Origin: CAHJXF01 sp038254545
GTDB taxonomy: Bacteria; Pseudomonadota; Gammaproteobacteria; Burkholderiales; Burkholderiaceae_D
DNA length: 64,000 nucleotides
Direction of reading: 5' to 3'
NCBI GenBank assembly: GCA_038254545.1
Contig: JBBSGB010000002.1
Coordinates: 97,255-161,254, forward strand
Shown: piece by piece, positions 1 to 8,918 of the stretch
Layout of the letters: each line of letters begins with the position of its first letter
Position numbering within the stretch: the stretch's first letter is position 1
The notes under the pieces: generated by a model
Databases searched by the model: none
What the model was told of the DNA's origin: nothing
The model's input: the letters and a program-made list of their open reading frames with translations, nothing else
Program-made: the position numbers and the translations under genes

Positions 1-1
1 C

Positions 2-1030
2 ACCAAGAAGCCGAAGGGCAAGGAGGTGCTCGAAAGGCTGATCAAGCAATGCGACGTACTAGTCGAGAACTTCGCACCCGGTGCGCTCGGCCGCATGGGC
101 TTCAGCTGGGAGCGAATCAACGAGATCAACCCGCGCATGGTGGTGGCATCGGTCAAGGGTTTCGGCCCGGGCAAGTACGAAGATTGCAAGGTCTACGAGA
201 ACGTCGCGCAGTGTGCGGGCGGCTCGGCTTCCACCACGGGGTTCGACGACGGGCCGCCGATGGTGACGGGCGCGCAGATCGGCGACAGCGGCACCGGCTT
301 GCATCTGGCGCTGGGTATTCTCGCGGCGCTGCTGCAACGGCACACCAGTGGCCGCGGGCAGATGGTCCTCGCGCCGATGCAGGACGCGGTGTTGAACCTG
401 TGTCGCGTCAAGCTGCGTGACCAGCAGCGATTGGAGCGCACGCATACCTTGCACGAATTTCCGCAATACCCCGACGGCAAGTTCGGTGACTCCGTGCCGC
501 GTGCGGGCAACTCATCGGGTGGCGGCCAGCCCGGCTCGATCCTGAAATGCAAGGGCTGGGAGACCGACCCGAACGCCTACATCTACTTCATTACGCAAGG
601 CGCAGCGTGGCCGGCCGTGTGCAAGGTGATCGGCGAGGAAGGCTGGATCACCGACGAGGCTTTCGCCACGCCGGCGGCGCGGCTGCTCCACCTGAAGCCG
701 ATCTTCGCTCGCGTCGAGCAGTGGACCATGACCAAGGACAAGTTCGAGGCCATGGACATCCTGAACAAATATGACATTCCCTGCGGACCCGTCCTGTCGA
801 TGAAGGAGCTCCTGGAGGAGCCTTCGCTGCGCGCGAGCGGCACGATCGTCGAGGTCGATCATCCCGTGCGGGGCAAATACCTCACCGTGGGCAATCCGAT
901 CAAGATGTCGGACAGTCCGACCCACGTGACACGCTCGCCCCTGCTTGGCGAACACACCGAGGAAGTGCTTGCTCAGCTCGGCTACGACCAGGTGCAGATC
1001 CAGGCCTTGCGTGACGAGCGCGTGATCTGA
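2..1030 (+). CDS. frc: formyl-CoA:oxalate CoA-transferase (CaiB/BaiF family III), 5' end cut off
   Basis: Family III CoA-transferase. The family moves CoA between formyl-CoA and oxalate in the cytoplasm. The frame is open from base 2, so the N-terminal ~90 residues lie outside the window. The visible part reads TKKPKGKEVLERL then ENFAPGALGRMGF, VKGFGPGKYED and KVYENVAQCAGG. The MQDAVLN segment should carry the catalytic aspartate, and NSSGGGQPG is the glycine-rich loop; its first glycine is Ser here where the better-known enzymes have GGGGQ. LKCKGWETDPNAYIYF and the C-terminal LLGEHTEEVL match the E. coli YfdW / Oxalobacter Frc pattern as I recall it. No oxalyl-CoA decarboxylase (oxc) gene is visible downstream; it could lie to the left. 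The next genes encode a small unknown protein, an FAH hydrolase and a PanE-type reductase, so a broader CoA-transferase role in acid catabolism is possible. Confidence 0.85.
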   Translation, partial: TKKPKGKEVLERLIKQCDVLVENFAPGALGRMGFSWERINEINPRMVVASVKGFGPGKYEDCKVYENVAQCAGGSASTTGFDDGPPMVTGAQIGDSGTGLHLALGILAALLQRHTSGRGQMVLAPMQDAVLNLCRVKLRDQQRLERTHTLHEFPQYPDGKFGDSVPRAGNSSGGGQPGSILKCKGWETDPNAYIYFITQGAAWPAVCKVIGEEGWITDEAFATPAARLLHLKPIFARVEQWTMTKDKFEAMDILNKYDIPCGPVLSMKELLEEPSLRASGTIVEVDHPVRGKYLTVGNPIKMSDSPTHVTRSPLLGEHTEEVLAQLGYDQVQIQALRDERVI

Positions 1031-1103
1031 GGAACCACCGTGACGAACGCGATGGATCACCGGTCATGTTCGTGCGGCGCCGGTGGTCGGATGGGCCAGC
1101 GCT

Positions 1104-1120
1104 CTGGCGCGGGGCGCCAG
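1104..1120. terminator. GC-rich hairpin after the CoA-transferase gene
   Basis: Perfect 7-bp inverted repeat CTGGCGC / GCGCCAG with a 3-base loop, about 75 bp after the frc stop. Outer GCTC/GAGC bases extend it imperfectly. There is no U-tract, so an intrinsic terminator is uncertain; it may stabilise the 3' end of the transcript. The rest of the gap to 1285 shows no convincing gene. Confidence 0.3.
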
Positions 1121-1285
1121 ATGAGAGCGGTCCAGGGCGACTCCGATGCATAAGCTTTTATAGATGGTGTGCAGAGATTAGTTTGACTGTTATTTATCGA
1201 ACGGGTGGACAAGAATGCACCTGTCGGCATCGCGCGAAGGCGCTTCTAATCGCCGGCCACCCACAGACAGATTAAGGAGCATTCC

Positions 1286-1555
1286 ATGGGAAACAAACAG
1301 AATTCATTCGGCCCGAGCGACGCCTTGGATATCGATCGGGAAACGTACAACGCCGCTTTCGGCGAGCTTGGGCTCGGCTGGTACTGGGACGCCAAGACCT
1401 ATTCCGAACTGCAGGTCATCCCGGAAGAACGAAACCGCGTGCGCACCTATGTCGAAACCCATGTGCCGCATTTGCTGCGTGCGTATGACGCCGACTTTCT
1501 CGTCAATGCGATCGAGTCCAAGCGAAGCCAGCTTTGCAGCGCATTCGCAACCTGA
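1286..1555 (+). CDS. small protein of unknown function (89 aa)
   Basis: Not recognised. The ATG is preceded by a good Shine-Dalgarno sequence (AAGGAG at about 1275) at normal spacing, which supports translation. The product is acidic to neutral, rich in aromatic residues near its centre (LGLGWYWDAKTYSEL), and has no signal peptide or membrane segment. It ends 40 bp before the FAH hydrolase gene, so it is probably co-transcribed with it. It has no Cys pair or HTH that would suggest a function. It may be a small subunit or accessory protein of the following catabolic genes, but that is only an inference from position. Confidence 0.6.
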   Translation: MGNKQNSFGPSDALDIDRETYNAAFGELGLGWYWDAKTYSELQVIPEERNRVRTYVETHVPHLLRAYDADFLVNAIESKRSQLCSAFAT

Positions 1556-1595
1556 ATCACAGCATCAAGATCTTGCGGAGCGATGAGTTCGGAAT

Positions 1596-2366
1596 ATGCA
1601 ACACACGCGTTGGATTCGATTCATTCACGACGGCGCCACCGGTTTCGGCACGCTGGAGGGTGATCGCATCCACGGGCACAGTGGGGACATGTTCGAGGCA
1701 CCCGAACCCACCGGCCAGATCTTTCGCCTGGAGCAGGTGAGGGTCCTGATGCCCACCAAGCCGAGCAAGGTGATCGCTTTGTGGAACAACTTTGCGGCGC
1801 TCGGTGAGAAGCTCAAGCTCCCGGTGCCGGCTGAGCCCCTGTACTTGCTCAAATCGCCGAATTCGTTTGCAAATCCGCTCGACCTGATCCGCAAGCCCCG
1901 ATGTGAAGGCAAGGTGGTTTTCGAGGGCGAGCTCGGCATCGTGATCGGAAAGACTGCCTCGGCCGTAAGCGAATTGGACGCGCTGGACCATGTGTTCGGC
2001 TACACCTGCGCCAACGACGTGACGGTCGCCGACATCCTGAACCGCGACGCATCGTTCCCGCAGTGGGTTCGTGCCAAGGGCTTCGACACCTTTTGTCCGA
2101 TGGGGCCGGTGGTGGCAAGTGGTCTGGATCCCGCCACGCTGGTCGTGAAGACCACCCTGAACGGCCAATTGCGCCAGGATTATCCGATCAGCGACATGCG
2201 CTTTTCAGTACAGCGACTCGTGAGCCTGATCTCGGCCGACATGACCTTGTTCCCCGGCGATGTGATCCTGTGCGGCACGTCCATTGGCGTCGGTTCGATG
2301 AAGCCCGACAGCGAGGTCGAAGTTGGAATCGAAGGCATAGGCGCCCTCCGCAACCACTTTGGGTAG
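1596..2366 (+). CDS. fumarylacetoacetate hydrolase (FAH) family protein
   Basis: 256-residue FAH-fold protein. Members cleave C-C bonds in beta-diketo acids, or decarboxylate or hydrate small keto acids, using Mg2+ in the cytoplasm. The core is typical: a substrate-loop region around PTKPSKVIALWNN, then FEGELGIVIG, whose Glu residues are metal ligands. It is followed by VFGYTCANDVTVADI and RAKGFDTFCPMGP, and the C-terminal half has LFPGDVILCGTSIGVG. Length matches the short single-domain members. The exact substrate cannot be read from sequence. It sits between the small unknown gene and a PanE-type reductase on the same strand, suggesting a joint pathway for a keto acid or CoA-linked acid. 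No strong ribosome binding site precedes the ATG. Confidence 0.88.
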   Translation: MQHTRWIRFIHDGATGFGTLEGDRIHGHSGDMFEAPEPTGQIFRLEQVRVLMPTKPSKVIALWNNFAALGEKLKLPVPAEPLYLLKSPNSFANPLDLIRKPRCEGKVVFEGELGIVIGKTASAVSELDALDHVFGYTCANDVTVADILNRDASFPQWVRAKGFDTFCPMGPVVASGLDPATLVVKTTLNGQLRQDYPISDMRFSVQRLVSLISADMTLFPGDVILCGTSIGVGSMKPDSEVEVGIEGIGALRNHFG

Positions 2367-2412
2367 AGCCATGGAAAACGCCGCAACGAATTCAAATCGA
2401 AGGGATTGAAGC

Positions 2413-3435
2413 ATGAAAGTTGCGATCATCGGCGCTGGGGCGATCGGCGGTTACGTGGGCGCAAAGCTCGCGCTGGCGGGCGAGGATCTGACCTTCATCG
2501 TGCGCGGCGCGAACCTCGCTGCAATTCGAGGGCACGGTCTGAGGCTCATCATGGCCGACGGCACCGAGCACCTCGCGGCCAAAGTACGCGCGACCGACAA
2601 CTACGACGAGGCGGGCCCGCAGGATCTGGTCATCCTGGCGATGAAGGCGCATCAGGTGGAGGCCGTTGCGCGCGACGTGCCCAAGCTGTTCGGTCCCGAG
2701 ACTGCCGTGGTCACGATGCAGAACGGAATCCCTTACTGGTACTTCTACAAGCATGGCGGCGCGGCACTTGAAGGAACGCGGGTTCACAGCGTCGACCCGA
2801 CCGGCGTCGTCGGTGATTGCATACCGGCCAGTCGCGTGATCGGCTGCGTGGTCTACCCTGCGTCCGAGCTGATCGCGCCGGGCGTGGTCAAGCACATCGA
2901 GGGCGACCGCTTTCCCATCGGAGAGCTCGACGGTTCGTCGAGTGAGCGCGTCAACCGCATCTCGGCGTGCTTCACCAAGGCGGGCTTCAAGGCACCCGTG
3001 CTCGACAACATCCGCGCCGAAATCTGGCTGAAGCTGTGGGGCAACCTGACCTTCAATCCAATCAGCGCCTTGAGCCACTCGACGCTCGTCGACATCTGCC
3101 AGTTTCCGCTCACGCGCGAGCTTGCCGCGTCGATGATGCACGAGGCGCAGGCGGTGGCGCACAAGCTTGGCATCGAGTTCCGAGTCACTCTGGACAAGCG
3201 CATCGCCGGGGCCGAGAAGATCGGAAAGCACAAGACCTCGATGCTGCAGGACATCGAAGCCGGGCGCGCGCCTGAGATCGATGCGCTCGTCGGCAGTGTC
3301 GTCGAGCTCGGCCGCCTGACCGAGACGCCGACACCCCACATCGATACCGTCTATGCGCTCGTGAAGTTGCTCGGCAAGGGCATGGGAGAGCAGCGTGGCC
3401 AGGTGCGGCTGCAAGAGATGGCAGAGGCTGCCTGA
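2413..3435 (+). CDS. panE: 2-dehydropantoate 2-reductase (ApbA/PanE family)
   Basis: NADPH-dependent reductase of the PanE/ApbA family, which reduces ketopantoate to pantoate for pantothenate and CoA synthesis. The N-terminal Rossmann motif is MKVAIIGAGAIGGYVG (residues 1-16). MKAHQVEAV and TMQNGIP fit the nucleotide-binding half. The C-terminal half has NIRAEIWLKLWGN, whose Lys matches the catalytic lysine position, and NPISALSH. At 340 aa it is longer than the ~300-aa housekeeping enzyme; such longer relatives often sit in catabolic clusters and may act on other 2-keto acids. It ends 2 bp before pyk, so translation is probably coupled. The panE symbol is therefore by family rather than proven function. 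Confidence 0.75.
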   Translation: MKVAIIGAGAIGGYVGAKLALAGEDLTFIVRGANLAAIRGHGLRLIMADGTEHLAAKVRATDNYDEAGPQDLVILAMKAHQVEAVARDVPKLFGPETAVVTMQNGIPYWYFYKHGGAALEGTRVHSVDPTGVVGDCIPASRVIGCVVYPASELIAPGVVKHIEGDRFPIGELDGSSSERVNRISACFTKAGFKAPVLDNIRAEIWLKLWGNLTFNPISALSHSTLVDICQFPLTRELAASMMHEAQAVAHKLGIEFRVTLDKRIAGAEKIGKHKTSMLQDIEAGRAPEIDALVGSVVELGRLTETPTPHIDTVYALVKLLGKGMGEQRGQVRLQEMAEAA

Positions 3436-3437
3436 CG

Positions 3438-4862
3438 ATGAGCACCTTGAAGCGCGCACGCAGGGCTCGCATCGTTGCCACGCTGGGCCCGGCCACGTCC
3501 GGCGACGCGCCGATCCGCGCCTTGTTCGAAACCGGCGTCGACGTGTTCCGTCTCAACTTCAGCCACGGTTCGCAGGCAGATCATGCGCAGCGTCTGAAGA
3601 GCATCCGTCGACTCGAGGCCGAGTGCGGCCGGCCCATCGGCGTACTGCTCGATTTGCAGGGCCCTAAGTTGCGGCTCGGCACATTCGTCGGTGGAACGGC
3701 TCAACTCAAAGCCGGCTCGCCGTTCCGCCTCGACCTCGACGCGACGCCGGGCGACGCGAGACGCGCGCCGCTGCTGCATCCCGAGATCTTCGCCGCGTTG
3801 AAGTCCGGCACCGAGCTCCTGCTCGACGACGGCAAGCTGCGTTTGCGCGTCGAGACCTTCGGCGTCGACTACGCCGAAACCACCGTCGTGATCGGCGGAC
3901 CCATCTCCAACCGCAAGGGCGTCAACGTACCCAGCGTCGTGCTGCCGATCTCGCCCCTCACGGCGAAGGATCGCGAAGACCTCGCGTTCGGCTTGAGCCT
4001 GGGTGTGGACTGGGTCGCGCTGTCGTTCGTGCAGCGGCCTGAGGACATCACCGAAGCGCGCGCCATCATCGGTGACCGCGCATGGATCATGGCCAAGCTG
4101 GAAAAGCCCGCGGCGATCCATGAACTCGCCGGCATCGTCGCGTTGGCCGATGGCGTCATGGTCGCGCGCGGCGACCTGGGCGTCGAACTGCCGCCCGAGG
4201 AAGTGCCCGAGTTGCAGCGTCTGATCGTGCGCGCATGCCGCCAGGCCGGCAAGCCCGTCGTGGTGGCAACCCAGATGCTGGAATCGATGATCAATGCGCC
4301 GGTGCCGACGCGCGCCGAGGTTTCGGACATCGCGACCGCCATCTACGACGGCGTCGATGCGGTGATGCTCTCGGCCGAATCGGCCTCGGGGAGCTATCCG
4401 ATGGAAGCGGTGGAGATGATGAACCGTATCATCACGCGGGTTGAGTCGTCTTCCTCGTATCGTGCCGGCATCGACGCCTCGCACACGCCCGCCAAGGCGA
4501 CCACCGCCGATGCGGTATGCGGCTCGCTGCGCCTGGTCGCCGCGCTGATCGCGCCGGCCGTCACCATCACCTATACGTCATCGGGCTTCACCAGCCTTCG
4601 AGCCGCGCGCGAGCGGCCAACGGCGCCGATCCTGAGCCTGACGCCCGAAGTGAACACGGCGCGCCGCCTGGCAATGGTATGGGGCGTGCACGCGGTACTC
4701 GTCGATCAGATTCACGATGTGGGCGAGATGATCAATAGCGCCAATCGCACCGCGCTCATCGAAGGCTTCGCCGGACCCGGGGCCGATGTAGTGATCGTTG
4801 CCGGCCTGCCGTTCGGCGAGGCCGGTACGACCAATCTGCTGCACGTGTCGAAGCTCGCATGA
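3438..4862 (+). CDS. pyk: pyruvate kinase
   Basis: 474-residue pyruvate kinase, converting phosphoenolpyruvate and ADP to pyruvate and ATP in glycolysis. Seen directly: RIVATLGPATSG at the N terminus, FRLNFSHGS (substrate/Mg2+ loop), LLDLQGPKLRLG, IMAKLEKPAAI with the catalytic Lys, the hallmark MVARGDLGVELP, and VVVATQMLESM. The C-terminal regulatory domain is present (ITYTSSGFTSLRAARERP). It starts 2 bp after the PanE-type gene, so it is probably part of the same transcript. This is an unusual place for pyk and suggests that carbon from the upstream catabolic steps feeds into central metabolism. Confidence 0.95.
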   Translation: MSTLKRARRARIVATLGPATSGDAPIRALFETGVDVFRLNFSHGSQADHAQRLKSIRRLEAECGRPIGVLLDLQGPKLRLGTFVGGTAQLKAGSPFRLDLDATPGDARRAPLLHPEIFAALKSGTELLLDDGKLRLRVETFGVDYAETTVVIGGPISNRKGVNVPSVVLPISPLTAKDREDLAFGLSLGVDWVALSFVQRPEDITEARAIIGDRAWIMAKLEKPAAIHELAGIVALADGVMVARGDLGVELPPEEVPELQRLIVRACRQAGKPVVVATQMLESMINAPVPTRAEVSDIATAIYDGVDAVMLSAESASGSYPMEAVEMMNRIITRVESSSSYRAGIDASHTPAKATTADAVCGSLRLVAALIAPAVTITYTSSGFTSLRAARERPTAPILSLTPEVNTARRLAMVWGVHAVLVDQIHDVGEMINSANRTALIEGFAGPGADVVIVAGLPFGEAGTTNLLHVSKLA

Positions 4863-4887
4863 GCGACCCGCAGGATCCGCCGATGTC

Positions 4888-5880
4888 ATGAAACACGCCA
4901 CCTTGCGTCAACTCAAGGTCTTCGAAGCGGTCGCGCGGCATTTGAGTTTTTCGCGAGCGGCGGAAGAACTGCACTTGACGCAGCCGGCCGTCTCCACGCA
5001 GGTCAAGAAGCTCGAGGACCGCGCGGGGCTGCCGCTCTTCGAGCAGTTCGGAAAGAAGATCTACCTCACGCCCGCAGGTGCCGACCTGCTCGACATCGGC
5101 CGCGGCATCATTCAACAATTCGAGGTCGCCGAAAACGCAATGACGCAGTTCAAGGGCGTTTCGGGGGGCAAGCTCAATGTGGCCGTGATCAGCGCCGGTG
5201 ACTATTTCTTCCCGCGCCTGCTCGTAGAGTTCATCGGCCGACACCGAGGCGTGGTGCTCAACTTCACCGTCCACAACCGCGAGGAATTGCTCTCCCACAT
5301 GTCGGCGAATCTGACGGACCTGGCCGTCATGGTACGGCCGCCGCAGGAGCCGGACATGGTGAGCGAAGCGTTCGCGCCGCATCCTTACGTGATCGTGGCG
5401 GGACCGGGCCACGCGTTGGTGGGCGAGAAGTGCATCGGTATGGACCGTTTGCTGCGCGAGCCTTTCGTCGTTCGGGAGAGGGGCTCCGACACGTGGCAGT
5501 CGATGCAGGAGGGTTTCGGCGACGACTTGGCAAAACTCAACATCGCGATGGAGATCAAGAGCACCGAGACCATCAAGCAGGCCGTGATGGCGGGCATGGG
5601 CATCGGCTTTCTATCGGCTTACACGATCGGCCAGGAGCTGCGCACCGGCGACCTGAAGGTGCTCGACGTACGGGGCTTTCCGCTGATGCTGCACTGGTAC
5701 GTGGTGCACCGGCGGAAAAAACGGCTTCCACCGGTGGCCCAGGCCTTCAAGGACTTCCTGCTCGACGAGGGTGCCGCACTCATCGCGCCGATGATGACGT
5801 TCGGAGGTGCGCCTGCCTCCGATGCGGGCGCGAAGGCGAGTCATCCCGCTCCCGGCGATGCGATGGCAGAGTGCTCGTGA
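4888..5880 (+). CDS. LysR-family transcriptional regulator (CbbR-like)
   Basis: 330-residue LysR-type regulator. I chose the ATG at 4888 because the winged-HTH begins immediately (MKHATLRQLKVFEAVARH); an in-frame start at 4798 would lie inside pyk. The HTH is residues 5-65, with LSFSRAAEELHLTQPAVST as the recognition helix region and PLFEQFGKKIYLTPAG as the wing. The remainder is the two-lobed effector domain (from about residue 90). Its overall pattern resembles CbbR/CysB-type members of the family. It is encoded 25 bp downstream of pyk on the same strand. Targets cannot be inferred with certainty; the cluster it closes (FAH, PanE, pyk) is the natural guess. Confidence 0.9.
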   Translation: MKHATLRQLKVFEAVARHLSFSRAAEELHLTQPAVSTQVKKLEDRAGLPLFEQFGKKIYLTPAGADLLDIGRGIIQQFEVAENAMTQFKGVSGGKLNVAVISAGDYFFPRLLVEFIGRHRGVVLNFTVHNREELLSHMSANLTDLAVMVRPPQEPDMVSEAFAPHPYVIVAGPGHALVGEKCIGMDRLLREPFVVRERGSDTWQSMQEGFGDDLAKLNIAMEIKSTETIKQAVMAGMGIGFLSAYTIGQELRTGDLKVLDVRGFPLMLHWYVVHRRKKRLPPVAQAFKDFLLDEGAALIAPMMTFGGAPASDAGAKASHPAPGDAMAECS

Positions 5881-6036
5881 TGGAGAAGGAAACATCAATC
5901 ATGCCTTCGGCGTGCCTGGCGCAAACGAGGGGCGCCGCTGGCAAGCTGCAGCGCATCGGGCTCGCGCAAAAACCGGGGCTTGCATAACACCGTGCGCGCA
6001 AGGTCGCGCGCGCATCGAATCCGATTGGAAATAACC

Positions 6037-7164
6037 ATGCCGATCAAACGTGCGAAGGGCCGTCCCGGCCGCGTGGTGGTTCTCGAACACACGTCGAAGG
6101 TCCTTGAAGGCAACCCGCTCGGCGACCCGCACATGCGGCCGGTGCACGTGTGGTTGCCGCCGCAATACGACGACAAGCGCTTCGCCGACATGCGCTTTCC
6201 GGTGCTCTACGACATGGTGGGCTTCATGGGCGCGGGCCCGAGCCACACCAACTGGAAAGCGTTCGGCGAGAACATCCCCGAGCGCGCGGCGCGCCTGGTG
6301 CACGACAAGAAGATGGAGCCGGTCATCATCGTGCTGCCCGATTGCTTCACCGCGTTGGGCGGCAATCAATACGTCAACTCATCGGCGATCGGCAACTACG
6401 CGGACTACCTGACGCGCGAGATCATCCCGTTCGTCGATGCGCAATTCCGCACGCTCGCGTCGCGCGAGCATCGCGGCTGCTTCGGCAAGAGTTCGGGCGG
6501 CTACGGCGCGATCGTGCACGGCATGAGGTACGCGAAGTACTGGGGCGCGATCGCGGATCACTCGGGCGACTCGTACTTCGACTTCGTCTATCGCAGCGAC
6601 TGGCCGAATACGCTGGATGCGCTTGCGAAGTACGCGAAGCCCAGGCGCGTAGCGGGCGCAATCGATGTGGTGGCGCGTTCGAAAGCGACCGGCGAAGGGC
6701 TCGATGACGGGCGCATCGCGGCCTTTCTTGATGCGCTATGGAAGAAGAAAAAACTCGAAGGTCCCGACGGCCACGCCGTGATGAACCTGTGCATGGCCGC
6801 GACCTACGATCCCGACCCGTCGGCACCCAACGGCTTTCGCGTGCCCTTCGATCTCGAGACCGGCGAGTTGATCGAGGCGCGCTGGAAGAAGTGGCTCGCG
6901 CACGATCCGATCAACATGGTCGGTCGCTACGCGGACGCGCTGCGCTCGCTGCGCGGCATCTACATCGATTGCGGATGGTCCGACCAGTACCACATCCACT
7001 ACGGCACGCGGATCCTGTCGAAGCGGCTCGCGGCCTTGAAGATCGCTCACGTCTATGAAGAGTTCGACGACACGCACAGCGACATCGACTACCGCATGGA
7101 TGTGAGCCTGCCATTCCTCGCGCGCTCGTTGAGTGCGACGCCCACGAAGCGGCGCAAGGGCTGA
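6037..7164 (+). CDS. putative esterase, alpha/beta hydrolase of the esterase D type
   Basis: 375-residue alpha/beta hydrolase of the 'putative esterase' (PF00756-like) family. The nucleophile elbow is GKSSGGYGA at about residues 153-161, with Ser in the GxSxG-like position. Upstream is the PVIIVLPDCFTALGG strand/oxyanion region, and EFDDTHSDIDYR near the end holds a likely catalytic His. There is no signal peptide, so it is cytoplasmic. The ATG at 6037 is preferred over the frame start at 5980 because the family begins around VVVLEHTSKVLEGNPLGDP. The substrate is unknown; relatives hydrolyse acyl esters, S-formylglutathione or siderophore esters. It stands alone, about 155 bp after the LysR gene, with nothing recognisable in that gap. 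Confidence 0.82.
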   Translation: MPIKRAKGRPGRVVVLEHTSKVLEGNPLGDPHMRPVHVWLPPQYDDKRFADMRFPVLYDMVGFMGAGPSHTNWKAFGENIPERAARLVHDKKMEPVIIVLPDCFTALGGNQYVNSSAIGNYADYLTREIIPFVDAQFRTLASREHRGCFGKSSGGYGAIVHGMRYAKYWGAIADHSGDSYFDFVYRSDWPNTLDALAKYAKPRRVAGAIDVVARSKATGEGLDDGRIAAFLDALWKKKKLEGPDGHAVMNLCMAATYDPDPSAPNGFRVPFDLETGELIEARWKKWLAHDPINMVGRYADALRSLRGIYIDCGWSDQYHIHYGTRILSKRLAALKIAHVYEEFDDTHSDIDYRMDVSLPFLARSLSATPTKRRKG

Positions 7165-7175
7165 ACCTTCGGCCT

Positions 7176-8382
7176 TCAGGCGCCCTCAGCTACAAAGCCG
7201 GCAGCGCGATGCGACCCGTCGCAGAAGGGTTTGTCCTTCGAATGCCCGCAGCGACAAAGTCGCGTGTCGGTCGTGCGCGCCACCGTGCGGCCGGTCCCCG
7301 CGCAGATCTCGACTTGCCCGTCACGTGCAGCGGGGCCGCCGTCCTTGCGCACGTAGTGGATCGCGCCCGACGGACAATTGTGCGCCACAGCCACCAGCGT
7401 CTCCACTGGCACGGCGTCGGGAAAAATCCAGGCGCCGGGGGTGTTGGACTTGAACACGGTCGGTGCGTCGAGCACGCAATGTCTCGAATGAATGCAACGA
7501 GCGGCATCGAAATGCACGGCTATCTTCTCGCCCTCGACGACTTCGACGGTTGATGCGCCACGCGGTGCATCCTCGCGATAACCGGATTGGTCGCCGCGGG
7601 CCACGCGGGTTCGAATTGCGGGTCGGCCGCGGTTAATGCCGCGAGCTCTTCGCCCATGCGCGTGAACCGGCAGAAGCGCGAGTCGACTTCCTCATGACCC
7701 GCGCCTTCGCCTTGCGTGACGATGGTCGCGATCGCTCGTTGTGCCGACGACAGATCGGTCACCGCAATGACGCCCGTCAGCGGTGCGAGCGCGGCGTCGA
7801 CCTGCAATGCCGGATCGCCCATGAACACCGCCGCTTCGCCGTCGACCGCGACCCACGCGGCCAGCGATTGCGCGAGCACCTCGTACAACTCGCCCACGGT
7901 TGCGTAGTCCTTCGGGCCCGGACTCAAGCGCCCTTCGGGCACCACGCGGCGGTACTCACGCTGCGGACTGAAACCTTTGGCATCGTGCAATTCCTGGCTC
8001 GACGGTCGTTCGAGGAATTTGAAGTGCTCGATCGTCGCCGCCGAAAACGGCTGCAGGCGAATCACGAAGCCGGCCGGGTAGGGACCAGCGTCGACCGGGG
8101 ACGGCGGCCTTCCGACATGCGGCGTGGCGCCCAGAGCGCTTGCGAGGTTGCCCACCAGCGCGAGGTGCGTCATCTCGTCGAATACCACCGCATGATCGCG
8201 TCGCGCCAGCGCGCAACTGCATCGCGCTGTTCAGCGCTCCAGCGCGGCTCCTCGCGCTTGAGGCTGAACGCGGCATAGAGATAGCAGCACATCAGGTGAT
8301 GCTCGATCTCCGACGCTTCGTGCAGCCAGTAGAGCAGTTGTTCGCGCGTGGGCGGATGGACGCGCTCGGCCGCCTTGTTCAA
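7176..8382 (-). pseudogene. ferritin-like / CDGSH iron-sulfur fusion protein, broken by two frameshifts
   Basis: Three minus-strand reading segments join into one protein of about 400 residues if one base is restored at each of two sites. The first site is near 8189-8193, where DAIM switches frame before VVFDEMTHLALVGNLASALG. The second is near 7576-7580, where NPV switches frame before REDAPRGASTVEVVEG. The N-terminal part is a ferritin-like (VioB/iminophenyl-pyruvate dimer synthase type) domain with LYWLHEASEIEHHLMCCYLY and FDEMTH supplying Glu/His metal ligands. The C-terminal part is a 4Fe-4S mono-cluster domain (CIHSRHC, NCPSGAI) and a CDGSH [2Fe-2S] motif (CRCGHSKDKPFCDGSH). The TTG start at 8382 is chosen for its GAGGAG site at 8390-8395; another TTG at 8442 overlaps the LuxR stop. 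It is either a real pseudogene or an assembly error; the cognate chemistry is unknown. Confidence 0.75.
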
Positions 8383-8438
8383 GGCATCACTCCTCGAAGA
8401 TTGCAATTGCCAACTAGTGTAGCCACGGTCGCTACGAT

Positions 8439-8918
8439 TCAAAGTCCGATCAGCCCCGCGCGCAAGCCCGCGCTGACTGCCTCGGCGCGCGTGGCCGCGC
8501 CGACCTTGGCCAGGATCTGGCCGACGTGATACTTGGCGGTGTGCGCGGAGATGCCGAGCGCGCTTGCGATGTCACGATTCGACATGCCCTTCGCGATCAG
8601 CTCGAACACTTCCAGCTCGCGCGGCGTCAGCGGCTCGTGCTCCTGGACCTCGGCCGGCCACGGCGCTTCGCGCACCGACAGGCCCGCCAGCACCGCGCGC
8701 ACGGCTGCGCGCAGACGATCGGCGGTCGCGTTCGCGGAGAGCTGCGCATTGGCTCCGGTCGCACCGCGGATCGTGATCTCGTCGCCGCCCAGCACCCAGG
8801 CATCCGCGTCGTGCGCGACGTCGCCTTCGCGAACCTCCCAATCCTCGACGCCCGCGAGCGCGACCATCGCGCCCTGGACGAAGAGCGGTGCGCCGCCGAC
8901 GATCACGGCGTGGCGCAC
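8439..8918 (-). CDS. LuxR-type regulator with degenerate receiver
   Basis: 159 residues. The C-terminal half is a clear LuxR/FixJ HTH: LTPRELEVFELIAKGMSNRD then IASALGISAHTAKYHVGQIL, residues about 93-150. The N-terminal ~85 residues look like a shrunken receiver: VIVGGAPLFVQGAMVAL mimics the start of response regulators, but the acidic pocket is missing. The phospho-acceptor aspartate is not in its expected place either (the segment reads DADAWVLGGDEI). It would therefore not be controlled by ordinary phosphorylation. Its start overlaps the end of the upstream protease-like gene by 16 bp, so the two are translationally coupled. The ferritin/CDGSH gene follows about 56 bp later on the same strand. 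Confidence 0.82.
   Translation of the reverse strand: MRHAVIVGGAPLFVQGAMVALAGVEDWEVREGDVAHDADAWVLGGDEITIRGATGANAQLSANATADRLRAAVRAVLAGLSVREAPWPAEVQEHEPLTPRELEVFELIAKGMSNRDIASALGISAHTAKYHVGQILAKVGAATRAEAVSAGLRAGLIGL

Noticed and set aside
1031..1285. TTGACT near 1181 as a promoter -35 for the small unknown gene
   Set aside because: No acceptable -10 at 16-18 bp; not enough to claim a promoter.
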